From: Methanobrevibacter sp.
GTDB taxonomy: Archaea > Methanobacteriota > Methanobacteria > Methanobacteriales > Methanobacteriaceae
Assembly: GCA_022775905.1 (NCBI GenBank)
Contig: JALFJX010000036.1
Location: forward strand, 18,591-82,590
Direction: 5' to 3'
DNA length: 64,000 nt
Below, in pieces: positions 56,675-64,000 of this stretch. A program made the position numbers and the translations under genes. The first letter of the stretch is position 1. The number at the start of each line of letters is the position of its first letter. The notes below the pieces were generated by a model that was not told the origin of the DNA, searched no databases, and was given only the letters and a program-made list of their open reading frames with translations.

Positions 56675-58078
56675 ATGGTGGAAAATTTTGATGAATGGTT
56701 TCATGATATTTTAGAAAATGCAAATATTACTGATTCAAGATATCCTATTAAAGGAATGGCTATTTGGATGCCATACGGTTTTCAAATTAGAAAACACTCA
56801 ATGAACATTATTAAAAAATTATTAGACAAAGATCACGAAGAAGTGCTCTTCCCAATGCTTGTTCCTGAAAGTGAACTTGCAAAAGAAGGAATTCATGTAA
56901 AAGGATTCGAAGACGAAGTATACTGGGTAACCAAAGGTGGTCAAAAAGAATTAAACGAACAGTTAGCTTTAAGACCTACAAGTGAAACTGCAATTTATCC
57001 AATGTATGCTTTATGGATTAGAACCCACATGGATCTTCCAATCAAATACTATCAAATTGTAAACACCTTTAGATACGAAACTAAACATACAAGACCATTA
57101 ATTCGTGTAAGAGAAATTACAACCTTCAAAGAAGCACATACTGCTCACGCAACTAAAGAAGAATCCGATGAACAAATCCAAGACTTCATTGGAATTTACA
57201 AAGAATTCTTTGATGATTTAGGAATTCCATACTTGATTTCAAAAAGACCAGAATGGGATAAATTCCCTGGTGCAGACTACACAATGGCTTTTGATGTAAT
57301 CATGCCTAACGGTAAAACATTACAAGTTGGTACTATACATAATTTGGGTCAAACTTTCGCAAAAACCTTTGACATAACCTTTGAAGACAAAGACGGACAG
57401 CACAAACTCGTATATCAAACCTGTGCTGGTGTATCCGATAGAGTAATTGCTTCTGTAATTGGAATTCACGGAGATGAAACTGGTTTACGTTTACCACCAA
57501 AAGTATCACCAAACCAAGTTACAATAATTCCAATCTTATTTAAAAAAGGAAAAGAAGAAGTTTTAGCAAAATGTAGTGAAATCAAAACCCAATTAGAAGC
57601 TGCAGGCCTTAGAGTCAATATTGACGACAGAGACATCAGACCTGGTAAAAAATTCAACGATTGGGAATTGAAAGGAACTCCAGTTAAACTTGAACTTGGA
57701 CCTAGAGACTTAGAAAACAATATTACTGTAGCTATGAGAAGAGATGAAGGAGAAAAAATCAAAATTGCACTCGATGACTCACTTGCTGATAATGTTATTG
57801 ATTTATTAGCTAAAACCGAAGAAAACTTATCTACTTCAGCTTGGGAATTCCAAGAAGCTCACGTTAAATTCACAGAAAACTTAGATGAAGTTCCTGAACT
57901 TGTTGAATCAGGTAATGTTGTCAAATTCTACTGGTGCGGAGACGAAGCAGTTGGTAAAGAAATTGAAGAAGAAACAGGATATGACATCTTAGGTATTCAA
58001 GAAGAAGTATCTGAAGGAAAATGTATCTCCGGTAAAGGAGATGCAAAATACATTGCTTTAATGGCTAAAACATACTAA
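56675..58078 (+). CDS. proS: Prolyl-tRNA synthetase
   Basis: The 467-residue class II synthetase is of the archaeal/eukaryotic type, without the bacterial insertion. [40 protein letters not shown] (motif 2 region) and [20 protein letters not shown] are characteristic. A C-terminal anticodon-binding domain and a last domain ending KTY complete it. AGGTGAT stands close to the ATG; the next codon GTG could be the true start. It leads the proS-cofC-thiD set. Confidence 0.96.
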   Translation: MVENFDEWFHDILENANITDSRYPIKGMAIWMPYGFQIRKHSMNIIKKLLDKDHEEVLFPMLVPESELAKEGIHVKGFEDEVYWVTKGGQKELNEQLALRPTSETAIYPMYALWIRTHMDLPIKYYQIVNTFRYETKHTRPLIRVREITTFKEAHTAHATKEESDEQIQDFIGIYKEFFDDLGIPYLISKRPEWDKFPGADYTMAFDVIMPNGKTLQVGTIHNLGQTFAKTFDITFEDKDGQHKLVYQTCAGVSDRVIASVIGIHGDETGLRLPPKVSPNQVTIIPILFKKGKEEVLAKCSEIKTQLEAAGLRVNIDDRDIRPGKKFNDWELKGTPVKLELGPRDLENNITVAMRRDEGEKIKIALDDSLADNVIDLLAKTEENLSTSAWEFQEAHVKFTENLDEVPELVESGNVVKFYWCGDEAVGKEIEEETGYDILGIQEEVSEGKCISGKGDAKYIALMAKTY

Positions 58079-58087
58079 GTGATTAAA

Positions 58088-58759
58088 ATGGATAATATCT
58101 ACGCAATAATTCCAGTTAGCAAATTCAAAAATGCAAAAACCAGGCTTTCCCCATTCTTATCCGAAGAAGAAAGGGAAAAACTCTTAAAAGTAATGCTTCA
58201 GGATGTAACTGACACTTTAAAAAAGCATGTAGATAAAATATTCATTATTAGTAGAGATGAAGATGTTCTAAAATATGCTGAAAGCTTAAAATTAGACACC
58301 ATCTTAGAAAATGAAGACTCAAACTTAAACAAAGCATTGAAACAAGCCATGAAAGAATGCAAAGGAAAAACAAGAAAAGTAATCATTGTTCCTTCTGACA
58401 TTCCTTTAATTGGAAAAACAAATGTTTCAATGCTGATTGAAGCTTCAAAAAGCTTAGATTTCATTATTGTTCCATCAAAAGGTGGTGGGACCAATATGAT
58501 TATCATGAAACCTATGGCAATCCACACAAAATTTGAAGGATTCAGCTATAAAGAACATGTAAGTGCTGCTGAGAGGAAAAAATTAAACCCACAAGTTCAT
58601 GATTCATTCTTTATGGCATTGGATGTAAACACTGCCCAAGATTTAGGTGAAATCATGATTCACGGAGAGCATACTCATACTAGAAAATACTTGAAGGAAC
58701 TTAAAGTTAAAGTAGAACCTTTCCGTGGAAGTGAACGTTTAAAAGTAACAAGAGGCTAG
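58088..58759 (+). CDS. cofC: 2-Phospho-L-lactate guanylyltransferase
   Basis: The 223-residue enzyme activates phospholactate (or a related phosphate ester) for coenzyme F420 synthesis. IIPVSKFKNAKTRLSPFLSE is the nucleotide-binding start, VIIVPSDIPLIGKTNVSML the metal site, and FIIVPSKGGGTNMIIMKP and FKGSERLK-like FRGSERLKVTRG are family features. The ATG at 58088 was chosen over a GTG right behind proS. It is co-transcribed with proS and thiD. Confidence 0.94.
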   Translation: MDNIYAIIPVSKFKNAKTRLSPFLSEEEREKLLKVMLQDVTDTLKKHVDKIFIISRDEDVLKYAESLKLDTILENEDSNLNKALKQAMKECKGKTRKVIIVPSDIPLIGKTNVSMLIEASKSLDFIIVPSKGGGTNMIIMKPMAIHTKFEGFSYKEHVSAAERKKLNPQVHDSFFMALDVNTAQDLGEIMIHGEHTHTRKYLKELKVKVEPFRGSERLKVTRG

Positions 58760-58762
58760 TAA

Positions 58763-59497
58763 ATGATAGTAATGTCTATTGCGGGCGTTGATCCGTCAGC
58801 AGGTGCAGGTGTCTATGCAGATTTAAAAACATTTCAGGCAATTGGTGTTTACGGAACTGGAATCGTTACAGCACTCACAGCACAAAACCCATATAAATTC
58901 TTCTCAACATCACCTGTTTCACCAGAATATATTGAAGAGCAAATAGATTCTGTTATGGATTCATATGAAGTTGAATACATCAAAACAGGAATGCTATACT
59001 CCCCGGAAATTATTGAATTGGTTTCAAAAAAGATCAAGGAATATAATTTAAAAGCTGTAGTTGATCCAGTAATGGTTGCAACATCAGGGGGTGACCTCAC
59101 CAAAGAGGACATTGCTGATGCATTCAACAAATATTTGCTTCCCCATTCAATACTTACTACACCAAATATTGCCGAAGCTGAAAAATTAACCAATATGGAA
59201 CTAAAAACAAAAGAAGATGCAATTGAAGCTTCAAAAAAGATTGTCTGCAATAATATTATTACTGGCGGTCATTTAGACGGATTAAACACTATTACTATTG
59301 ACGGTGAACTTACAACCATAAAACAAGAGTTAATTGAAACAGACAATTTACATGGTACTGGATGTAATTTATCTTCCGCAATTGTTGCATATCTTGCAAA
59401 AAACAATAATCTTCACACATCCATCACAAAAGCATTGGATTATGTGTATGAAGGCATAAAAAATGGGAATTATGGTACATTAATAGCTAAAATATAA
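58763..59497 (+). CDS. thiD: Hydroxymethylpyrimidine/phosphomethylpyrimidine kinase
   Basis: The 244-residue kinase phosphorylates the pyrimidine half of thiamine. SIAGVDPSAGAGVYADLKTF binds substrate, VVDPVMVATSGGDLTKED and DNLHGTGCNLSSAIVAYLA (anion hole and catalytic region) are in place. The archaeal ThiN fusion found in some species is absent. It converges on the ABC transporter genes. Confidence 0.94.
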   Translation: MIVMSIAGVDPSAGAGVYADLKTFQAIGVYGTGIVTALTAQNPYKFFSTSPVSPEYIEEQIDSVMDSYEVEYIKTGMLYSPEIIELVSKKIKEYNLKAVVDPVMVATSGGDLTKEDIADAFNKYLLPHSILTTPNIAEAEKLTNMELKTKEDAIEASKKIVCNNIITGGHLDGLNTITIDGELTTIKQELIETDNLHGTGCNLSSAIVAYLAKNNNLHTSITKALDYVYEGIKNGNYGTLIAKI

Positions 59498-59541
59498 TTT
59501 CCTAAAACTTATTTTTTTAAAAATTAAAATAAAAAAAGTAA

Positions 59542-59562
59542 AAGAATAATTAAATTATTCTT
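59542..59562. terminator. Hairpin terminator between thiD and the ABC transporter
   Basis: AAGAATAATT/AATTATTCTT with a single central base reaches into the end of the ABC ATPase gene. Poly-A on its left gives a T-run on the minus strand, so it likely ends the transporter transcript. Confidence 0.55.
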
Positions 59563-60307
59563 CCATATTTAATTGACTGACAATAGATTCTTGAAGAGCA
59601 ATGAATTCTTGAGATTCTCTTTTTCTTGGCCTTTCCAAATCTACTTCAACAATATTTGCAATTCTACCCGGATTTTTGTCTAATATAACAATTTTATCCG
59701 CCAAATAGACTGCTTCATCAACATCGTGAGTTACAAAAACAATGGTACTGTTGAATCTTTTCCAAACACCAATAAGCTGTTCTTGAAGGCTATGTCTATT
59801 TTGCATATCCAATGCAGAAAATGGCTCATCCATAAGTAAGATGGGTGAATGATTAAGCAAAGATCTAATAATTGCAACCCTTTGTTTCATACCACCAGAA
59901 AGTTCATGTGGATAGCTATCTTTAAAGTCAATTAAACCAACACTTGCCAAGTATCTTTCAGCCGCAGCAACATTTTCCTCTTTAGAACCTGCTTTGGTCA
60001 TTTCCAAACCGAAAGTTACATTCTCAAGAACGGTCAACCATGGGAACAATGAATATTGTTGGAAAATAACTGCCCTGTCACCGGATGGTTTTTTAACAAC
60101 ATCACCATTTGCAACGATTTCACCAGAACTTGGAGTGTCAAGACCGGCAATCAACCTTAAAAGAGTTGTTTTACCACATCCAGAAGGTCCCAATAGACAT
60201 ACTAATTCACCATCTTCAATGGATAAATCAATATCTTCTAAAACAGACAATTTTTCTGATTTTTTAGTTTCGAATTTTTTATAAATATTTTTAACTTCAA
60301 TTGACAA
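59555..60307 (-). CDS. ABC transporter ATP-binding protein (NitT/TauT family)
   Basis: The 250-residue ATPase has Walker A in LLGPSGCGKTTLLRLIAGL, the signature LSGGMKQRVAIIRSL, Walker B ILLMDEPFSALD and the H-loop IVFVTHDVDEAVYLAD. The family imports nitrate, sulfonates, taurine or thiamine precursors. It lies 9 bases after the permease. No substrate-binding protein gene is adjacent, so the substrate cannot be told. Confidence 0.92.
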   Translation of the reverse strand: MSIEVKNIYKKFETKKSEKLSVLEDIDLSIEDGELVCLLGPSGCGKTTLLRLIAGLDTPSSGEIVANGDVVKKPSGDRAVIFQQYSLFPWLTVLENVTFGLEMTKAGSKEENVAAAERYLASVGLIDFKDSYPHELSGGMKQRVAIIRSLLNHSPILLMDEPFSALDMQNRHSLQEQLIGVWKRFNSTIVFVTHDVDEAVYLADKIVILDKNPGRIANIVEVDLERPRKRESQEFIALQESIVSQLNMEE

Positions 60308-60316
60308 TCAAAACAC

Positions 60317-61066
60317 CTACCAGAAAATCCTATCTTGAGCTTTGCTGAATACAAAGTCAAATACAAGTCCAATCAAACCGATAACAATCATACCGACAAC
60401 AGTAGTACCAGTATCGAAAAGGTTTGTTGCAGTTAAAATCATATAACCTAAACCACTACTTGATCCAATCATTTCTGCAGAAATGGTACACATTAAAGCA
60501 ATACCAATACCTACTTTTAAACCAGAAACAATATATGGAACAGTAGAAGGCAATACTACTCTTTTTAAAACATTCCAATCATTAGCACCAAGTGTTTGAG
60601 CAGATTCAACTAAAACATTATCTGTTCTTTTAACGCCGTCAATAGTATATACTAAAATAGGGAAAACACAACCCATAAAAATAATGAATACTGCCGGGAA
60701 AGTTCCTATTCCGAACCATAAGATGGAAAATGGAATCCATGCAACTGGTGGAATTGGTCTTAAAACACTGATAACAAAAGTACAAATATCTTCTAAGGTT
60801 TTATACCATCCAAGCAAAATTCCAAGAGGAATAGCTACTATGGATGCCAATATCAAACCAGCAAATACTTTAAACAATGTATCGATAGTATTTGTCAATA
60901 ACTTACCATTTTCAATAACTACCCATGCAGAATTAACTACATCAAGTGGTCCGGGTAAGATATATGATGAAAACAAACCAAATGCATTAGTTATAAGATA
61001 CCAGAAGAATATTAAAACTGCTGGTAAAATCAGTGGAATGAATTTATTCTTATAATTATCAAACAT
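60317..61066 (-). CDS. ABC transporter permease (NitT/TauT family)
   Basis: The 249-residue permease has six membrane segments. VLRPIPPVAWIPFSILWFGI is the family block and VESAQTLGANDWNVLKRVVL the EAA loop that contacts the ATPase. It is the first gene of the pair. The expected periplasmic-type binding protein is missing on both sides. Confidence 0.92.
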   Translation of the reverse strand: MFDNYKNKFIPLILPAVLIFFWYLITNAFGLFSSYILPGPLDVVNSAWVVIENGKLLTNTIDTLFKVFAGLILASIVAIPLGILLGWYKTLEDICTFVISVLRPIPPVAWIPFSILWFGIGTFPAVFIIFMGCVFPILVYTIDGVKRTDNVLVESAQTLGANDWNVLKRVVLPSTVPYIVSGLKVGIGIALMCTISAEMIGSSSGLGYMILTATNLFDTGTTVVGMIVIGLIGLVFDFVFSKAQDRIFW

Positions 61067-61172
61067 TAAATCACTTATATAAAATTTATATTATATATTA
61101 AATATTACCTATTATAATATAAAAACTTTAAATAGAAATGAAAAATAAGAACAATGAAAAAGAAATAACAGT

Positions 61173-62117
61173 ATGTTGATAAAAATGAATTCTAATAAAA
61201 AATTTTTCTCAAAAATAGGATTTAATTACTTGATTTATATAATATCCTCATTAATCATTACAATAATCATAGCAAACATAATTGCAGCTACAAAGCCAGA
61301 AATTATCAACAACATCAACATATCAACAGTAATTTCAGCCATTTGCAATTATATTTTACCATTACCAATTTTAATACACTTAATGAATAAAATAAAATCA
61401 ACAAGACCTGAAATCCATAAAATAAACATCAAAACATTTTTGAAATACTTATGTATTACAATTACATTGATGTGGATTGGAAATCTTACAGGAACAATAA
61501 TAACCACCATTCTTGGTGGAGCTATCCAAAGTGACATTTCAAACCCAATTCAAAACTTAATTAATTCAACAGATATATGGTTAAATCTCCTGTTGATAAG
61601 CATTATTGGACCAATTTTTGAAGAATTTTTCTTTAGAAAACTATTAATAGATAGAACAATAGTTTACGGAGCTAAAGTATCCATTATTCTATCTGCAGTC
61701 ATATTCGGATTAGTTCATGGTAATCTAAATCAATTTTTCTATTCTGCATTAATAGGGGGATTTTTAGGATACGTTTACATTAAAACTGGAAGAATAACAT
61801 ATACTATTGCACTGCATATGATTATTAACTTAATAGGTTCTGTTGTAAGTTTATCATTAAATAATAGCATATCCAGTCTAAGTACCGGTACAATAAATCC
61901 AATTGCCTTAATTTTCGTAATATCCTATTTTACAATGCTAATTATCTCATTGTTTATAGGAATAAGCAGTATTTGGGATTATAAAAAAGCAAAATTCAAT
62001 GGTGAGAAAACAGAAATAAATTTAAAAAATCCATTGAAAACAGTGTTTTTAAATACCGGAATGATTTGCTTTGTATTATTCTTTATAATAAAGATGATTT
62101 TACAAGCAATAAGTTAA
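61173..62117 (+). CDS. CPBP family intramembrane metalloprotease
   Basis: The 314-residue protein has about eight membrane segments. Motifs of the CAAX-protease/Abi family are clear: EEFFFRKLLIDRTIVYG (E-E-x3-R), FGLVHGNLNQFFYSALIGGF with the His, and IALHMIINLIGS. The start may be the ATG at 61173 or the one at 61185. Related proteins work in prenyl-protein processing or bacteriocin immunity; the role here is unknown. Confidence 0.87.
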   Translation: MLIKMNSNKKFFSKIGFNYLIYIISSLIITIIIANIIAATKPEIINNINISTVISAICNYILPLPILIHLMNKIKSTRPEIHKINIKTFLKYLCITITLMWIGNLTGTIITTILGGAIQSDISNPIQNLINSTDIWLNLLLISIIGPIFEEFFFRKLLIDRTIVYGAKVSIILSAVIFGLVHGNLNQFFYSALIGGFLGYVYIKTGRITYTIALHMIINLIGSVVSLSLNNSISSLSTGTINPIALIFVISYFTMLIISLFIGISSIWDYKKAKFNGEKTEINLKNPLKTVFLNTGMICFVLFFIIKMILQAIS

Positions 62118-62136
62118 AAAAAGAGAAGAAGAAGTA

Positions 62137-62481
62137 TTATTCTTGTTTTTCTTCTTCAATAGCTGCTACAACACTGTTTAAAATTTGAAGTGCTTTGGAA
62201 AATGCAGGCATTCCTGAAGTTAATAAAACAACTCTTAAAACATCAACAATTTCTTCTTTGGTAACTCCAAGTACTTCAATAGCACTCCTAATTTGTTTTT
62301 TAGTAGCTCTAGGATCTGCACGGGAAGCAGTAATACCAATTGCAATTAATTTTTGGGTTTTATAGTCTAAAACTTTTCCATTCCAAACAGTTTCGTTTAA
62401 ATCAGTTACAAGTTCATATAAATCTGGATTTTCGCCTTCAAGTTCTCTGATTCCTTTTCCATAATATACTTCACCTTTCAT
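62137..62481 (-). CDS. Carboxymuconolactone decarboxylase family protein
   Basis: The 114-residue protein belongs to the CMD/AhpD-like helical family (LVTDLNETVWNGKVLDYKTQ, KLIAIGITASRADPRATKKQ, EIVDVLRVVLLTSGMPAFSK). The redox CxxC of AhpD is absent (the place reads SRADPRAT), so it is not a peroxidase partner of that type. The ATG at 62481 was preferred to a TTG 20 codons upstream. Function is unknown. Confidence 0.8.
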   Translation of the reverse strand: MKGEVYYGKGIRELEGENPDLYELVTDLNETVWNGKVLDYKTQKLIAIGITASRADPRATKKQIRSAIEVLGVTKEEIVDVLRVVLLTSGMPAFSKALQILNSVVAAIEEEKQE

Positions 62482-62588
62482 ATAGATAGTATGAAAGTTG
62501 TCATACTTATAGATTTTGTCGAAAAAAATATTACTTTTCAAATGCTCTCTCTAACAATATTTAAAAAATAAAATACATAGGTGATAGC

Positions 62589-63722
62589 ATGAATAACGAG
62601 CTCATTAAGAATATGTGTTTAAGTTGCAATCATTCAAAACAGACACAGAACAACTATAACCTTTCACTTCGGAAGTACTGTGAATATTTCGACATGTCAC
62701 TTGAGGAACTTCTGATGGAAGCTGAAGAAGATGAAAAGAACAATGTAAGATGGAAAAATTGCCGTTTAAGAGCTAAACTGATTGAATTCAGACACCACCT
62801 GTTACAGAATTATGCTGCAAGCACTGTGAAAAAACACATCTGGAGCATCAAATTCTTTTACAAATTCTATGACATTGAAATACAATCATTGCCTAGAGTT
62901 ACCCAACAGTCTTTGAGAAAACCCCAGCCAATCTACTATAAGGATTTGCCTGACAAAGAAGTGATAAGGGAAGCATTTAAAATATCTTCACCATTGATGA
63001 AATCCATAATACTGTTTTCATGTTCAAGCGGTTGTGCCAGAGCAGAAGCATTGAGTTTAACCATACAGGATTACATAGATGCAGTATCAGAATATATACC
63101 TAGGCGCAGAATGGACATTTTTGAGGTAATTGATTTCTTGAACGAAAAGGATGATGTCGTGCCTACCTTCAATCTCCGAAGGAAAAAAACAAACAAATAT
63201 TATATCACATATTGCAGTCCAGAAGCAGTAAATGCAATCAATGCATATATTTTAACACGCACAGATTCAGTTAAAAATGACAGCCCCCTATTCGATGTAA
63301 GCCCAACACATCTTGGAAGATCATTTCAAAAAATAAACGATACATTGAATCTTGGAAATGTTGGAAAATATGCTAGATTCAGAAGCCACATGCTGAGGAA
63401 ATTCCATGCAAGCGCATTATACAACGACGGCATGAGCATAGACAAGGTCAACGATTTGCAGGGAAAGGCTAAAAACGTAACTGATTCCGTTTATTTCATG
63501 ACCAATCCTGAAGAGTTGAAATATGAATACATCAGGCATTTGCCTGCCGTAACAATCAATATGGATGTTGAAAAGCTATCAATCAAGTCTCCTGAGTTCA
63601 TGCAACTGGAAAATGATAAAAAGAAATTGGAAACTGAACTGGAGGGCCTTAAGCGAGAAGTGGGAGATATCCGATCGATGAAAAAGGATTTTGAACTCCT
63701 TAAAGCACAGATAGGAAAATAA
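62589..63722 (+). CDS. Tyrosine recombinase / integrase
   Basis: The 377-residue protein has an N-terminal SAM-like DNA-binding domain (TQNNYNLSLRKYCEYFDMSL; YAASTVKKHIWSIKFFYKFY) and a catalytic domain with Arg in SCSSGCARAEALSLTIQDYI, H-x-x-R in FRSHMLRKFHASALY and the nucleophile Tyr in TDSVYFMTNPEELKYEYIR. A C-terminal coiled coil (about 345-377; KKLETELEGLKREV) is added. GGTGAT lies 4 bases before the ATG. Codons such as ctg, agg and gcc are more frequent than in the neighbours, pointing to a mobile or phage source. Confidence 0.9.
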   Translation: MNNELIKNMCLSCNHSKQTQNNYNLSLRKYCEYFDMSLEELLMEAEEDEKNNVRWKNCRLRAKLIEFRHHLLQNYAASTVKKHIWSIKFFYKFYDIEIQSLPRVTQQSLRKPQPIYYKDLPDKEVIREAFKISSPLMKSIILFSCSSGCARAEALSLTIQDYIDAVSEYIPRRRMDIFEVIDFLNEKDDVVPTFNLRRKKTNKYYITYCSPEAVNAINAYILTRTDSVKNDSPLFDVSPTHLGRSFQKINDTLNLGNVGKYARFRSHMLRKFHASALYNDGMSIDKVNDLQGKAKNVTDSVYFMTNPEELKYEYIRHLPAVTINMDVEKLSIKSPEFMQLENDKKKLETELEGLKREVGDIRSMKKDFELLKAQIGK

Positions 63723-63973
63723 TCTTGTGATGGCATTTGACCCTGTTGGATGCCATTACCAAACATTCATAATACTCGATGTCGGCCCAAATATAACTAA
63801 TGGCCTGCATTCGCCAATTAATTTAACTAACTGGAATTGACATTAACGGCAACGTTTTTGGATTTGGATTTTATTTTCGAACTGCGATATATATGCAAGG
63901 GTTCCAGAAAGTAGGTTCTGAATAGCTAATGGCTGACAGTACTGATAATATACTCTAAATAAACAAGGTGATA
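63723..63973. other. Non-coding segment behind the integrase
   Basis: This 250-base stretch has more GC than usual intergenic DNA in this window and no gene. Short inverted pieces (TGGCAT...ATGCCA at about 63731-63755) lie right after the integrase stop. It is a likely place for an attachment site, but no repeat of it is visible inside the window. Confidence 0.3.
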
Positions 63974-64000
63974 ATGATGTTAACTGCTGAAGAACGATGT
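63974..64000 (+). CDS. Start of a gene cut by the right edge
   Basis: AGGTGATA is followed by ATGATG and the codons for MMLTAEERC before the window ends. The ribosome binding site makes a real gene likely; its identity cannot be told. Confidence 0.4.

Noticed and set aside
62137..62541. Longer CMD protein starting from a TTG at 62541
   Set aside because: The first 20 residues do not fit the family and the ATG at 62481 matches its usual N-terminus.
63870..63940. Possible tRNA fragment as attachment site behind the integrase
   Set aside because: GGTTCCAG-like pieces are present, but no acceptor, T or anticodon arm can be formed.

Overview
The window reads as a chromosomal segment of an AT-rich hydrogenotrophic methanogen, most likely a Methanobrevibacter of the gut (M. 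smithii-like). The archaeal assignment rests on sn-glycerol-1-phosphate dehydrogenase, class I HMG-CoA reductase, CofC (coenzyme F420), the exosome/SBDS/proteasome-alpha/RNase P superoperon, archaeal-type PheT, ProS and ValS, GGTGAT-type ribosome binding sites and TATA-box promoters. The genus is suggested by adhesin-like proteins (parallel beta-helix plus Ig-like repeats), the very low GC content and an NrpR-type operator in front of amt. The species call is inference.

Layout. 1-4.1 kb: edge-truncated winged-helix regulator, a gene-poor stretch, then five small membrane-anchored Ig-like or beta-rich proteins, four of which form a duplicated two-gene cassette. 4.1-6.9 kb: hmgA, sucD and an unknown 241-residue protein. 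7.1-8.9 kb: a frameshifted sensor histidine kinase. 9-12.2 kb: aroD, an S24/S26-like peptidase, and glnK-amt with a striking operator. 12.4-16.5 kb: HD phosphohydrolase, ubiX, cbiT, a membrane protein and mobA. 16.5-21.7 kb: rnp3-rnp2-psmA-SBDS-rrp4-rrp41-rrp42. 21.8-27.5 kb: a zinc-ribbon neighbourhood (zinc-ribbon membrane protein, divergent winged-helix regulator, zinc-ribbon zincin, seven-ribbon protein, DHH nuclease). 27.6-35.4 kb: a cysteine and sulfur island (superoxide reductase, nifU, nifS, metY, cysS, tRNA-Cys, HTH regulator, cysE, cysK) with repeated operator-like elements. 35.4-38 kb: nth and aroA. 38-41.7 kb: a decay zone of frameshifted or truncated genes. 42.4-48.8 kb: spoIIM-like, valS, a small membrane protein, pheT and yjbQ. 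48.9-54 kb: two divergent surface proteins. 54-59.5 kb: rpiA, UPF0179, egsA, proS, cofC and thiD. 59.5-64 kb: ABC transporter, CPBP protease, CMD protein, a tyrosine recombinase and the start of another gene.

How it works together. The sulfur island holds a complete O-acetylserine/O-acetylhomoserine sulfhydrylation route, the cysteine desulfurase and scaffold that use cysteine, CysRS and tRNA-Cys. A regulator with CxxC motifs is encoded inside it. An inverted repeat ATAAC-N4-GTTAT sits just downstream of TATA boxes at metY and cysK, and degenerate copies lie at cysE. This is the best candidate for an undescribed regulatory system here. At metY the TATA/operator unit is repeated three times with an exact 88-bp period. 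Other strong observations are the triple-octamer NrpR-like operator at glnK-amt, a palindrome enclosing the nifS TATA box, and the clustering of homopolymer frameshifts in sensory and accessory genes while long housekeeping genes stay intact.
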